In this document: piece after piece, positions 47,149 through 59,500 of the stretch
Position numbering within the stretch: position 1 is the first letter of the stretch
Layout: every line of letters begins with the position of its first letter
Assembly: GCF_012272815.1 (NCBI RefSeq)
Contig: NZ_JAAWWL010000002.1
Location: 152,184 to 216,183, forward strand
Reading direction: 5' to 3'
From: Croceivirga thetidis
GTDB taxonomy: Bacteria; Bacteroidota; Bacteroidia; Flavobacteriales; Flavobacteriaceae
DNA: 64,000 nt
Position numbers and translations under genes: made by a program
The notes under the pieces: generated by a model
Told to the model about the DNA's origin: nothing
Database searches by the model: none
What the model saw: only the letters and a program-made list of their open reading frames with translations

Positions 47149-50100
47149 TGCTTTATTAATTTGAGATGGCTAACAAATCCATTTTCAAAAACTTGAACCA
47201 GATAAACCCCTTGAGGTAAAAATGCAGTATCAATTTCTTTTTGGGAGTTCGAGCTATCCATTTGATCGGTTAATAATACTCTACCGGAAATATCGTAAAA
47301 CTTAATCTCAATTTCGCCAGAGGAGGCTGGGCTTCTTACAATAGTAAGGTTATTTTTAAAGGGATTAGGATATGCTAGAACTGTCCCTTTTAATACATAA
47401 GTGGCTTCGAATATTCCTTGACAGCTTTTATCTGTGGATATTTGAAGAATATTTTCTTCTTCAGATAATTTTAGTTCGATTTCATTCGAAGTAGTGGTAA
47501 AACTTGTTCCATTGAGGTTTATTTCATATTCATTTCCTCCTTCCAATCGCAATTGAAGTAGGTTGGATTCTTCGATGAACTCACTAAATACACTTAAAGA
47601 ACTTGGAGCATCAACAACGATGGTTGAACAAGATTCAAAATCTTCAACCCCATTAACAGTAATACATAATTCAAATGTTCCTGCAGGTAAATTATCAAAA
47701 GTTAAATTTTGAGTGAAATTTTGACTTTCGGCAAAAGATACAGCTCGTAATCTAGCGCTGTAATTTAATGTTCTTTCTGCTTGAATATTTATTTGACCAT
47801 CAAAAACACCAATACATGATATACCTACGCTAGAAAGCGTAAAATTACTTGCGGGTAGGGTGAATATTTCACAACCGTTGACATCAACAAGACTACCTGA
47901 AGGTGTGTTGGGGCAAATATCATCCTCGTTTGCGACTCCGTCACCATCATCGTCAGGGGGTAATTCACAGCCTGCAAAATCAACTTCAACACCAGAAGGT
48001 GTATTAGGACATAAGTCGTCTGCATTGGTAACACCGTCATTATCATCGTCTAATTCGGAATCTGCACAGCCATCCGCATTAACAGCTTCTCCTTGGGGAG
48101 TATTGTTACACAAATCTTGAGAATTTGGCACCCCATCATTATCAATGTCTTGTTGGGAAGAACTACAACCATTGGCATCTACACTTTCTCCAGCTTCGGT
48201 ATTTGGACATAAGTCATCGAGATTAGAGACTCCATCATTATCATCATCGAGTTGAGATGCACTACAACCAGAAAGATTAGCTAATTCATCAATGGGTGTA
48301 TTTGGACACTGGTCCTCCGAATTATTTACACCATCTCCGTCATCATCTAATTGTGACTGTGAACAACCATTTGAATCTACAGATTCGCCATTCGGAGTTT
48401 CTGGGCAGTTATCCAAATTGTTGAATACACCATCGTTGTCGTCATCAAGTTGTGATTGTCCACAACCATTTGCGTCAACAGTTTCTCCGCTTGGAGTATT
48501 TGGACATTGATCGTCAGGATTTAAAACCCCATCGTTGTCATCATCTCGCTGTGAGTTCGAACAACCATTGGAATCTACTGATTCGCCATTTGGCGTATTC
48601 GGGCAGCTATCAACATTGTTAAATACCCCGTCATTATCGTCATCGAGTTGTGATTGACCACAACCATTTGAATCTACAGATTCGCCATTTGGCGTGTTAG
48701 GACATAAATCCTCTGTATTGAATACACCGTCATTGTCATCATCTAATTGAGATTGGGAACAACCATTGGCATCAACTGTCTCGCCAGCTGGCGTGCCATT
48801 ACATAAATCATTAACATTTAAGACGCCGTCGTTATCAATATCTTGTTGTGATGGTCCACATCCTAAAACATCAGCGGTTTCACCAGCGGGTGTATTCGGA
48901 CAAATATCAACATTGTTGAACACGCCATCATTGTCATCATCTTTTTGGGATTCGCCACATCCATTACCATCTACCGATTCGCCATTTGGTGTATTAGGAC
49001 AAAGGTCAACGTTGTTGAACACACCGTCATTGTCATCATCTTTTTGGGATTCACCACAACCATTCACATCCACTGATTCTCCTGCCGGAGTGCCTGGGCA
49101 TATATCGCTGGAATTAATAACTCCGTCATTATCTTCATCTCCGTTAGGGTCTTGAAGAACGGTTAATTCAAAGGTTGCAGAGCAACCTTCCGTAGTGGTT
49201 ATAGTATAAGTTCCAGCATCATCGAAAGTTACATTAGCAATTGTGAGGTTGCCTGAAATCGAAGTGTTATCAGGTGATTGAACCGTTATAAAAATGTCTT
49301 GGGTGACACCCAATTCAAACGACGAACCTTCAAAAATATTCAATGAATTATTACCACTGTCAGCAGTACCATCAACACTATAATTAGGAGTTATGGTTCT
49401 ATTTGCACAATTTGCATTTTCTCCCCAAATCACGATGTTCGAGGCAGTTGTTGTACCCGCATTAGAAAAATTCCCTCCAATCAAAAGTTCGGAGTTGTCA
49501 TTTGTAAACGCCATTGAATTGACTAAAGTGGTCACACCTACGTCGGTGTTAGGTCCCATTGCCTCCCATCCATTACTATCACTCCAGCGGGCAATGGCAT
49601 TCATTATTTTATTGACATCAACTTCATCTGAAGCCGTTGTAAAGGCTCCACCCACATAAAGATTACTGCCATCGAAAGACATGGAATTAACATTGCCGCT
49701 TAATCCTTGGTTTAGTGATTGCCAATTATTTAAGTTCCTATCCCAACGAGCTATTCTGTTGACAGTATTGCCACCTGCAATTGCGAAATTTCCTCCAGCG
49801 TAGATATAATTTGAGGTGGTAACTATTGCCTGAACAAAACCACTTGTTCCACTACCTAGCGTTCCCCAGTTTGTACCGTTCCAAACAGCTATTCTGTTTG
49901 CCGAATTACCCCCGGCAGTATCAAAATTTCCACCAATGTACAGGTTGTTCGATTCGTCGAAAGCAATAGCACGTATTTCATTATTGGTTCCTGCAAGACT
50001 ATTCGTTGCATCTGTAAGCGCATTCCAGGATCCATTCCATAACGCGATATTGTTTACTGTAATCCCGCCAGCTGTCACAAATGAGCCCCCAACATATACA

Positions 50101-51686
50101 TTGTCATTTGAATCAATACCGATTCTAGCAACAGCTCCGTTTGTTCCAGTACCCAAAGCTGACCAAACACTACCATTCCAAAAGGCTATATTGTTGGCAG
50201 AAACCCCGTTAACCGAGGTGAAATTTCCTCCAATGTATACATCTCCATTGCTGGCAACAGCAACTGCACTCACTTTTCCATTTGTTCCTGTTCCTAACGT
50301 CTCCCATCCTGCTGATTTCGAATACTTTACGATGTTATTTGCTGCAACTCCGGAAGCATCGGTAAATTCTCCTCCAACATAAAAAACATCATTTCCATCA
50401 TTGACAATTGATTCAACAATTCCGTTCACTCCAGGTATTCCACTATTCAAATAATTTCCTACACCATTAACAGCAACATCTATGGGTCCTGAATTCTCAT
50501 CAGTTATTTTATAAAGTTTTACGCTTGAACCATAATTTGAAAAATAAATTTCACCAGATTCGTCAAGACCGAAACTCGAAATGAATTGACCACTTGTCTT
50601 AAATAGTAATTCGTTGGATGTTTGACCATTTGAAGAATTGTATTCTAGTGCCCATACACGACCTGAGATATAATCTCCATAGATGTACTTGCCTTGAAGG
50701 GAGGAATTAGACATAGGTCCCCGATATACATACCCCCCTGTTATTGAAAGGTCTCCACTTCCGTGACCATATGTGAAGATAGGCTTTGTATCAGGCGAAC
50801 TAACAAGGCCTACACTTCCTTTATACAGGTTATTACCTTCAAAACGGCTCCAACCATAATTTCCACCATTCTCGATAATGTTGATTTCCTCTATATTGGC
50901 TTGACCAACATCTGCCGCATACAGAAGGTTTCCGTCGAAGGAAAATTTCCAAGTATTTCGAATACCCCACGCATATATTTCATCAAGACCACTTTGCCCG
51001 ACCCTTGGATTATCAGAAGGTATTTCATACTGCCCGTTGCTTGAAGTTGGATTATTACCATCTACGTCAACATCTATTCGAAGCATGCTACCAAAAGCAT
51101 TGTTTAAATTTTGGGAATTATTTTGGGGGTCTCCCGCACCACCGCCATCACCTAGCGAAGCATACAAATAACCATCTGGTCCAAAGGCAATTTTCCCGCC
51201 ATTATGATTGGAATCACTTTGATTCTTTACTGTGCTGAGAATCAAGGTTTCAGTACTTGTATCTGCAAGGTTTGGATTATCTGAACGTACTTTATATCGA
51301 ACAATATTTGCTCTGTAATTGCCAGGTCTGTCAGTGTAGTAAACGTAGAAAAAACCATTAGAGCTAAAGTTCGGATGAAAGGCCAAACCAAGTAAACCTA
51401 TTTCTTGTCCCGAGCTATAGCTCACCTTTGATGTAACATCTAAAAATGTAGTCACTTCGCCTGAAGTTACTGCTGAATTGTTAGGAAATACCTTGATTCT
51501 ACCCGGTTGTTCTACGACAAATAGTCTATTGCTCCCATCATTGGCATTTTGAATTTCTACTGGAAAATTGAAAGAGATATTGGAGAATGCCTCTTCATAA
51601 GAGACTTGAGAGAACGCTGAAAAACCTATAAAAAGGAACGTAAATAAACTATTGAAATAGTTAAGCTTTGCTATTTGGGAGCGCAT
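47145..51686 (-). CDS. secreted glucose/sorbosone dehydrogenase-like protein with kelch-like, TSP3 repeats and T9SS tail
   Basis: The ATG at 51686 gives MRSQIAKLNYFNSLFTFLFIGFSAFSQ, a Sec signal; the longer frame starts upstream with a non-signal lead. Residues about 30-400 form a six-bladed GSDH-type beta-propeller (RLFVVEQPGRIKVFP, GLLGLAFHPNF, DGYLYASLGDGGGAGDP). Residues about 415-770 have seven repeats of the pattern VYIGGNFxxxxGxxxNxIAxWNG. About 870-1290 are 13 thrombospondin type 3 repeats (DDDNDGVxNxxDxCPNTP, calcium binding). The end (VLAYPNPFKNN to LKLIKQ) is a type A T9SS sorting domain. It is secreted through the outer membrane and probably oxidises a sugar outside the cell; cofactor and substrate are not shown. 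No cytochrome motif is present. It is followed by a coupled lipoprotein gene. Confidence 0.9.
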   Translation of the reverse strand: MRSQIAKLNYFNSLFTFLFIGFSAFSQVSYEEAFSNISFNFPVEIQNANDGSNRLFVVEQPGRIKVFPNNSAVTSGEVTTFLDVTSKVSYSSGQEIGLLGLAFHPNFSSNGFFYVYYTDRPGNYRANIVRYKVRSDNPNLADTSTETLILSTVKNQSDSNHNGGKIAFGPDGYLYASLGDGGGAGDPQNNSQNLNNAFGSMLRIDVDVDGNNPTSSNGQYEIPSDNPRVGQSGLDEIYAWGIRNTWKFSFDGNLLYAADVGQANIEEINIIENGGNYGWSRFEGNNLYKGSVGLVSSPDTKPIFTYGHGSGDLSITGGYVYRGPMSNSSLQGKYIYGDYISGRVWALEYNSSNGQTSNELLFKTSGQFISSFGLDESGEIYFSNYGSSVKLYKITDENSGPIDVAVNGVGNYLNSGIPGVNGIVESIVNDGNDVFYVGGEFTDASGVAANNIVKYSKSAGWETLGTGTNGKVSAVAVASNGDVYIGGNFTSVNGVSANNIAFWNGSVWSALGTGTNGAVARIGIDSNDNVYVGGSFVTAGGITVNNIALWNGSWNALTDATNSLAGTNNEIRAIAFDESNNLYIGGNFDTAGGNSANRIAVWNGTNWGTLGSGTSGFVQAIVTTSNYIYAGGNFAIAGGNTVNRIARWDRNLNNWQSLNQGLSGNVNSMSFDGSNLYVGGAFTTASDEVDVNKIMNAIARWSDSNGWEAMGPNTDVGVTTLVNSMAFTNDNSELLIGGNFSNAGTTTASNIVIWGENANCANRTITPNYSVDGTADSGNNSLNIFEGSSFELGVTQDIFITVQSPDNTSISGNLTIANVTFDDAGTYTITTTEGCSATFELTVLQDPNGDEDNDGVINSSDICPGTPAGESVDVNGCGESQKDDDNDGVFNNVDLCPNTPNGESVDGNGCGESQKDDDNDGVFNNVDICPNTPAGETADVLGCGPSQQDIDNDGVLNVNDLCNGTPAGETVDANGCSQSQLDDDNDGVFNTEDLCPNTPNGESVDSNGCGQSQLDDDNDGVFNNVDSCPNTPNGESVDSNGCSNSQRDDDNDGVLNPDDQCPNTPSGETVDANGCGQSQLDDDNDGVFNNLDNCPETPNGESVDSNGCSQSQLDDDGDGVNNSEDQCPNTPIDELANLSGCSASQLDDDNDGVSNLDDLCPNTEAGESVDANGCSSSQQDIDNDGVPNSQDLCNNTPQGEAVNADGCADSELDDDNDGVTNADDLCPNTPSGVEVDFAGCELPPDDDGDGVANEDDICPNTPSGSLVDVNGCEIFTLPASNFTLSSVGISCIGVFDGQINIQAERTLNYSARLRAVSFAESQNFTQNLTFDNLPAGTFELCITVNGVEDFESCSTIVVDAPSSLSVFSEFIEESNLLQLRLEGGNEYEINLNGTSFTTTSNEIELKLSEEENILQISTDKSCQGIFEATYVLKGTVLAYPNPFKNNLTIVRSPASSGEIEIKFYDISGRVLLTDQMDSSNSQKEIDTAFLPQGVYLVQVFENGFVSHLKLIKQ
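47866..49142 (-). repeat. 13 thrombospondin type 3 repeats in the GSDH-like gene
   Basis: Coding repeats of about 33 residues (about 99 bases) follow the pattern DDDNDGVFNNVDLCPNTP with a paired Cys (NGCG). I count 13 copies, including two short-type units (QDIDNDGV). In family knowledge they bind calcium and stiffen the linker between the propeller and the sorting tail. Confidence 0.85.
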
Positions 51687-51956
51687 TTTATTTAAATGTG
51701 GGGGGGCCAAAGATACAACGTTTAATTAATTTGTTAATTATAACCAAATCTCTTTTCTTAAATTCATGTAAGGATTTAGTCTTTCTATTTACGATGTATT
51801 TTCTGTTTTGGATCTTAGTTTTTAAGAATTCTTTAGCGCTTTTCGTTTAATAAAAACCTAATTGTAAAACCTCAAATTTTGTTCATAAAGTTTAAAGGTC
51901 AAGGTTTATCAAGATTGGTGCTATTGGTTCATGAACTGGAATAAGAAATACGAAAA

Positions 51957-53171
51957 CTAATTCTCAAGTAATCGTTTGTAAAGTTTAATGTACTTCAAGA
52001 ATTGTGCGTCTTTTTCATAGTTATCCACAGCAAATTCCCTACATTTTTTTATGTAATGTTCTTTCCCAATTTTTTTAATTTCCCTAACCTGTTCAAGACT
52101 GGCATCCAAATCACCTTGATCAACTACAAAGCCCGTATTCGAATTTACTGGTTCAGTACTTCCTCCTGTTTTGTAGGTCACAATGGGAGTCCCACAAGCC
52201 AATGCTTCTAAATTGACTGTTGGAAAAGTATCTCCATAGGTCAAATTCAAGAAAACATCTGAAATAGAATAGAATTCGGCAAGTTCATGTACATCTTGAG
52301 TTCTTTGGATACCTAGTATATTTTTTGGAATTTCCTTAGTCTGTTTCTCATCCAAGCCAACTAAAATCAAAACTTCATCCGTGTTGAGCTTAGATGAAAG
52401 TTTTAAAAAATCCTTATAGCCTTTATTCACAGTCCAAACCGCTGCAACACCCAGAATAATAAACTTATTCTCAAGATTGTACTTTGCTTTTAATTTACTG
52501 TTCTCCCTAGGATAAAAAATGTTGGTGTCTACACCATTTGATATTTTTACGATTTCCTTATTTGACAGAAAAGATTTGCGAATGATATCGACTGACCATT
52601 CAGAACTGGTAACCAGTGTAAGATTGTCGACTTTCGTAAACCAATTTTTTTTCATCAACTGGTTTTTTGTTGAACGGTCAATTCCTAGGCTTTTCGGATA
52701 CTCACGGGTCAATGGACATTTATGGCAAGAAGTAATCCATTTTTCACAACCAATATGCTCAAATTGAGGGCAATGGCCGGTTAAATTCCAGGAGTCATGC
52801 AATGACATGACAACGGGTCCTTCAAAATTTTCTAAAAACTTAAATAAGATGGGAATATTGAGATAGTAGCCATGTAAATTATGTAATTGAATAATATCAG
52901 GTTCAATTTCCTCAATCCAATTGATAAATTTCTTAGTAGCCATTCTAGAACTTAGGCCATGTCGGTCAAAGAGTCTGGTTTCTGCCACATGTAGGTAATT
53001 GTCAAGTTTATTACCAATTCGATACGTATTGGAATTTTCGACCTCGTCTTTTCTTCCAAATCCAACATAGTTTTGCCATCCCTCCTTATTTGCCATTTGT
53101 CCAATGCCAACAACTATTCTTCCTGTTGAACTATAACTGGCAACTGTATTTATTTGAAGTAATTTAGGCAT
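51957..53171 (-). CDS. glycosyltransferase family 4
   Basis: A 404-residue GT-B enzyme beginning MPKLLQINTVASYSSTGRI, with a second Rossmann part from about 205 (FIILGVAAVWTVNKGYKDFL) and the donor site GDTFPTVNLEALACGTPIV (E-x7-like motif near 340). A Cys-rich insert HCPQFEHIGCEKWITSCHKC near 130-150 is seen in colanic acid-type glycosyltransferases. It probably adds a sugar to a polysaccharide or glycoprotein at the cytoplasmic face. It stands alone between two secreted-enzyme genes, with no capsule gene nearby, so the acceptor is unknown. ATG 53171 is the start. Confidence 0.85.
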   Translation of the reverse strand: MPKLLQINTVASYSSTGRIVVGIGQMANKEGWQNYVGFGRKDEVENSNTYRIGNKLDNYLHVAETRLFDRHGLSSRMATKKFINWIEEIEPDIIQLHNLHGYYLNIPILFKFLENFEGPVVMSLHDSWNLTGHCPQFEHIGCEKWITSCHKCPLTREYPKSLGIDRSTKNQLMKKNWFTKVDNLTLVTSSEWSVDIIRKSFLSNKEIVKISNGVDTNIFYPRENSKLKAKYNLENKFIILGVAAVWTVNKGYKDFLKLSSKLNTDEVLILVGLDEKQTKEIPKNILGIQRTQDVHELAEFYSISDVFLNLTYGDTFPTVNLEALACGTPIVTYKTGGSTEPVNSNTGFVVDQGDLDASLEQVREIKKIGKEHYIKKCREFAVDNYEKDAQFLKYIKLYKRLLEN

Positions 53172-53530
53172 AGAATTCTAGTTTCGAACAACAAAACAAA
53201 TTAGTAACGGTCAATTATCTATAAATATTCAAAACTAGCATAAAATTATCTTTTTTTTCTTCTTTGATTTTGTTCTATTTAAGGATTAAAAACCTAAAAT
53301 TTTTTTTGATAAGAATGCGGTTTAAACAATTCAATTTTAATGGTTTTGTTGCAAATCAAAATCAAAAGAATGAACGTAGAATTGTTAACTTAGAAGGTTA
53401 AACAAAGTGGTAGTTAACTTGTTTTTTATGCAGTTTGGCGACTATTTGAAAACTTAGTTGAAGAAAAGAGTTCTTTTACATAGAATTAATGTCCCCTAAT
53501 TAATACTTTTGATCTTAAAAAACGCTAGAA
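53172..53530. other. 359-base intergenic stretch between divergent genes
   Basis: Apart from the -7 box at 53504-53511 I see no gene, RNA or clear inverted repeat. The DNA is very AT-rich, with T runs near 53251-53262 and 53300-53310 that may bend. It separates the glycosyltransferase from the first paralogue of the tandem dehydrogenase pair. No feature here points to an operator that I can name. Confidence 0.5.
53504..53511 (+). promoter_or_regulatory. -7 promoter box for the 2252-residue secreted protein
   Basis: TACTTTTG fits TAnnTTTG and lies 19 bases before the ATG at 53531. No -33 TTG is present at the normal spacing. Confidence 0.4.
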
Positions 53531-56500
53531 ATGGAAAATAAATTCAGCTACAGGAAAGTTGCTGTTCACCTCACTCTATTAGTCCTATTTGGCACAACCT
53601 TTCTATCAGGTTTCAATGAACTCTTTTTTGCACCCGGTTTAACTGATCCTGAACCAATTGGTCAATATGCAAACGGCGTATTTCCTAATTTGGGTTTCAC
53701 AGAAGACCCATATGAACCTGCATTTGAAAATTTAACGTTTGATTCACCTCTGAATTTTACGATAGTACCAGGCCAAAATAAAATTATTATTGGTCAACGT
53801 GATGGAGAAATTTATTGGTTTGATAATTTAGAAACAACCACCACAAAAAATTTACTTGTTGATTTATCAACTGAAGTAGGAGTAGTTTGGGACGGTGGTT
53901 TTTTGGGTTTGGCCATTCATCCTGATTTCGGAACCGCGGGCAGTAATTATTTCTATGTCTATTACACTTCAAAATCAGAAACTGGAGACGACTTTTTGAA
54001 TTCACCAGCCGGTCAAAACTTCTCTTGTAATCTCGGTAATGAAGAAGATGAGTTTTTCGGTAATTTTTTACGCCTTGAACGATTTGAAGTTAATCCTGCT
54101 GATTTAAGTTTTGTGGCAAACTCAATGGAAACCATGTTCAAACTGCGCATGTACAGAACAACTCATAGGGGAGGCGGTTTAGAGTTTGGTGATGACGGTT
54201 TTTTATATCTAACCACTGGCGAACAATCAGTCAAAGCGCATGCACAGGATATTACTGATAATTTAGATGGCGGTGTATTGAGGATTGATGTGGATAAGGA
54301 CCCAACGAAAAGTCATGCTCCAATAAGAACCATGCAAAACAGTGCAGGAGAAGCCGATGAATTTTCAGGCATTGAATATTGGATTCCAAATGATAATCCC
54401 TTTCAAAGTCCAGATGGTTCGAATTTCGAGGAATATTACACCCTAGGTCATAGAAATCCACACAGAATGACAAAAGACCGTCAAACTGGGGTTTTCTATA
54501 TTGGTGAAATAGGTGAAGCCACCCACGAAGAAATCAACATTGTAACGGCGGGAAGTAATTACGGTTGGCCTGTTTATGAAGCTACGGCCGGTCCAAATTT
54601 AGGATGTGTTCCTGGTTTATTGAATGGAATGGACCATGAAGAACCCCTTGTTGAATTTCCACGAACCGATGCAAACGCAATTATTGGGGGATATGTATAC
54701 AGAGGATCGGACATACCTGATTTGGTTGGAAAATATATTTGTGCCGATTATGGCACAGGCGATGAGATATGGTCAGTTGATACTGTAACCGGAGAATACC
54801 AACTTCTAGGAAATTTTGCCCCTACAGACATCATATCGTTCGGTCAAAATTATGATGGAGAGTTGTATTTATTGAAGCAAGGAGCAGGAGTTGGGCTGTA
54901 TCGTTTATCAAATAGTGGAGCTCCAGATTATAGCAGTATGCCACAACTGTTATCTGATACTGGTGCTTTTGACGATTTGAGTACAATGGATGTAGCCGAC
55001 GGATTTATACCTTACGAATTAATTGATCCATTTTGGTCTGACGGCGCATACAAGAAGAGATGGATGGCAGTGCCTAACGATGGTACCCATGATACTCCGG
55101 GCGAAAGAATAACCTACTCAGAAAATGGTATTTGGGATTTTCCTGAAGGGTCAGTATTGATCAAACACTTCGATTATCCAATCGATGATAATGATCCTAC
55201 AGTTACACGGAAGATAGAGACAAGATTTTCCATTAAGGCCAATGATGGAAATTTCTATTACCTGACTTATAATTGGAATGAAGCACAGACAGATGCTGTT
55301 CTTCAAGAAATTGGTTTGGACGAGACAATAGATGTGACCACTGTTGGTGGTGGCACTCGTCAAGTTACTTGGCATTATCCCTCCAATGGTGAATGCTTAA
55401 GTTGTCATAGCCCTGCCACGAAAGGTACTTTGGGCTTAAGAACTAGATATCTTAATTCCGATTATACCTATGACAAGACGGGTGTTACAGGAAACCAAAT
55501 GGAAACCTTAAGTTTTCTAGGAATTATAGAAGAAACAATTACTGATGCTGATACCCCTAACTTTCTAACACATACTTCTATTGATGACCCAACAGGTTCT
55601 ACAGAGGATAAAGCTAGGTCATATCTTGATTTAAATTGTGCTTATTGTCACCAACCAGCCACTGGTAATAGGGCTGACTTTGATTTAAGACTTATTAATT
55701 CAATGGCCGAAACGGGTTTGTTGACTGCAGGAATCAATACGCCTTTAGGTCTTGCTCCTGACGAAGAGATTTTATTTCCTGGAGATGCATCAAAATCAAT
55801 TCTTTACCATAGAACAAATAGTACTGACCCTACTATCATGATGCCACCATTAGCAAAAAATGAAATTGATGTGGCTGGTGTTGCTTTATTGGAACAGTGG
55901 ATAAATGAAATGGATGCATTAAACCAGCCTCCACCGGAAGATACTTACCGAATTGTCAACTTGGGCACTGGTCAAACTATGGAGGTTGTAGGTGCAGGAA
56001 CTGCTAATGGAACAAACGTGGCCCAAGCAGGTTATGCTGCTGCGGATAATCAACATTTCGCATTAGAAGAAGTTAGTACGGATGTTTATAGTTTTAGGGC
56101 CATTCATAGCGATGGTTACTTAGATGTGCAAGCAGCAAATCCTGATCCAGGTGCAAACGTATGGCATTTTGCAGGAAACGGTTCAGCCGCTCAATTATGG
56201 CAACTTGTTGACGCTGGTGATGACACCTTCCATATAATAAGTACATTAGGAGGTAATTACTTAGCCGTTGAAGGTGGAGGGAACATCGCAGTTCTCGCAG
56301 CAGACGGAAGTGATGAACAACGTTGGCAATTCCTACCTACTGGCACACCTTCTGGCGCAGGAATCACTCCTGAGCCAGGCATAGTATCAACTTCTGAAAC
56401 CGGAACAAACGATTCCTTCACGGTTGTCTTAGATGTTGCACCAACTTCAGATGTTGTTTTAAATCTTACAGAGACCCTAAATGGTGATGAATTTGATATT

Positions 56501-59500
56501 TCAGAAACATCGCTAACATTCACTTCTGCCGATTGGAATCAGCCGCAAACAGTAATAGTTACTGGGTTGGATGATGTTGATGCTGATGGGGTACAATATT
56601 ATGAGATAACTTTATCAGTTGCTGCTGGTAGTGATTCTGCTTATTTAGGATTCTCGGCAGTTGTCGATGGGTTTAATGCTGACGACGATGGGGGAGCGGC
56701 AGCCCCTCCTGATCTTGATACCTATAGAATATTAAATACTGGCACTGGCCAAACTATGGAGGTTGTTGGGTCAGGCACTGCCAACCAGACAAATGTGGCC
56801 CAAGCCGGATATACAGCCACCGATAATCAACATTTTGCATTGGAATACGATGGCGGAGGTTATTACAAGTTAAGAGCAGAACATAGCGGTAGTTATTTAG
56901 ATGTTCAGGCGGCGAGTTCTGCATCTGGTACAAATGTTTGGCAGTTTGCTGGGAACACCTCTGATGCTCAATTATGGCAAATAGTCGATGCGGGCGGTAA
57001 TACTTTCCATATAATAAGTAAACTTGGCACGAACTATTTGACCGTTGAACCAGACGGAAATATTGCTGTTTATACTGCAGATGGTAGTGATGAGCAACGT
57101 TGGCAGTTTTTACCTACTGGTACCCCAACTGGAGCTGGAATCACAGCAGAACCCGGTATAGTCTCAACTTCAGAAGATGGAACTACTGATTCATTTACGA
57201 TTGTTTTGGATGCAGCTCCGAGTTCTAATGTTATTTTACAAATAACGGAATCATCAAATGGTGATGAGTTTGATATTTCTCGAAATGTATTGACCTTCAC
57301 ACCTGCTGATTGGAACGTTCCACAGGCTGTTGGTGTAATTGGTTTAGATGATACAGATCTTGATGGGGTTCAATACTATGATATTACCGTTACGGTAGAT
57401 CCTACAAGTGATCCAATTTATTTAGGTTTTTCAACCATAGTAGACGGATTTAATGCAGACGATGATGGAGGTGCCGCTTCACCACCTGCATTAGCTACTT
57501 ATAGAATCATAAATAGAGGAACCGGACAATCAATGGAGGTTGTAGGTTCAGGTTTAGCTGACCAAACAAATGTTGCCGAAGCGACTTACATAGAATCAGA
57601 TAATCAGCATTTTGCACTGGAATATGACGGGCAAGGATACTACAAGTTCCGAGCAGAGCATAGTGGTAGCTACTTAGATGTTCAAGCTGCTAGCCCAGAT
57701 TCAGGAACCAATGTATGGCAGTTTACTGGAAATACTTCCGATGCTCAACTTTGGCAAATAGTTGATGCAGGAGATAACACTTTCCATGTTATCAGTAAGG
57801 TTGGCGGTAATTATCTTGCGGTTGAGCCGGATGGCAATATTGCCGTGTATACTGCTGATGGCAGTGACGAGCAGAGATGGCAATTTAAGTTCCCAGGCTT
57901 CGATCCTACTGCGGTAGCAATTTCAGATATTACGGAGGGTGATGCACCTTTATTGGTTAACTTCACTGGAGATCAGAGTACTGATGATGTTGGTATTGCC
58001 AGTTATTCATGGGATTTTGGGGATGGAGTAGGTACTTCCACTGATGCTAATCCTAGTTATACATTTACAGGAGCTGGAACTTATACTGTGGTATTAACAG
58101 TTACTGATGATGGTGGTCTTACTGATACTGCTGAAATTGAAATAACTGTTACGGTAGCCAATGGTGCTCCAACGGCGGTTGCAAGTTCTGATGTCACTGA
58201 AGGAGAAGCTCCATTATTGGTGAATTTCACGGGCGATCAAAGTACCGATGACGTTGGTATTGCCAGTTATTCTTGGGACTTTGGAGATGGAATAGGAACC
58301 TCTACCGATGCTAATCCAAGTTATACATTTACAGGAGCGGGAACATATACAGTAGTACTTACCGTTACCGACGATGGCGGTCTAACAGATAGTGCGCAAA
58401 TTGAGATTTCAGTTACCGCTGCCAATGGTTCTCCAATAGCTTTGGCAATTGCTGATGTTACGGAGGGTGATGCTCCTTTATTGGTGAATTTCACCGGAGA
58501 TCAAAGTACTGATGATGTTGGCATTGCCAATTATTCTTGGGACTTTGGGGATGGAGTAGGTACTTCCACAGATGCTAATCCTAGTTATACGTTTACAGCA
58601 GCGGGAACTTATACCGTTGTATTAACGGTTACTGATGATGGTGGTCTTACCGATACTGATGAACTTACTATTACGGTTACGACGGCTAATAATGCACCTA
58701 CTGCCGTAGCAACTTCAGATGTAACAGAGGGTGATGCACCCTTATTGGTGAACTTCACCGGAGATCAAAGTACTGATGATGTTGGCATTGCCAGCTATTC
58801 TTGGGACTTCGGGGATGGAGCAGGCACTTCGACTGATGCGAACCCAAGTTACACTTATACAGCAACAGGAACGTACACAGCAGTTTTAACGGTTACCGAC
58901 GCTAACGGCCTTACTGATACAGCGCAAATAGAAATAACCGTTAACGCCGCCAATGGCGCTCCAACAGCAGTGGCCAGTTCTGATGTATCAGAGGGTGATG
59001 CACCCTTGTTGGTTAACTTCACTGGAGATCAAAGTACTGATGATGTTGGCATTGCCAGTTATTCTTGGGACTTTGGGGATGGAGCAGGAACTTCGACCGA
59101 TGCGAACCCAAGTTACACTTATACAGCAGCAGGAACGTACACAGCAGTTCTAACGGTCACCGACGCTGATGGTCTTACCGATACAGCGCAAATAGAGATA
59201 ACCGTTAACTCCGCCAATGGCGCTCCAACAGCAGTGGCCAGTTCTGATGTAACTGAAGGGGAAGCACCCTTATTGGTGAACTTCACTGGAGATCAAAGTA
59301 CCGATGATGTTGGCATTGCCAGTTATTCATGGGACTTTGGGGATGGAGTAGGCACTTCGACCGATGCGAACCCAAGTTATACGTATACAACAGCAGGAAC
59401 GTACACAGCAGTTCTAACGGTCACCGACGCTGATGGTCTTACCGATACAGCGCAAATAGAGATAACCGTTAACTCCGCCAATGGCGCTCCAACAGCAGTG

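Noticed and set aside
47860..50382. Long plus-strand frames opposite the thrombospondin and kelch-like repeats
   Set aside because: They are shadows of the repeat code of the minus-strand GSDH-like gene; they carry no family motif and no start context.
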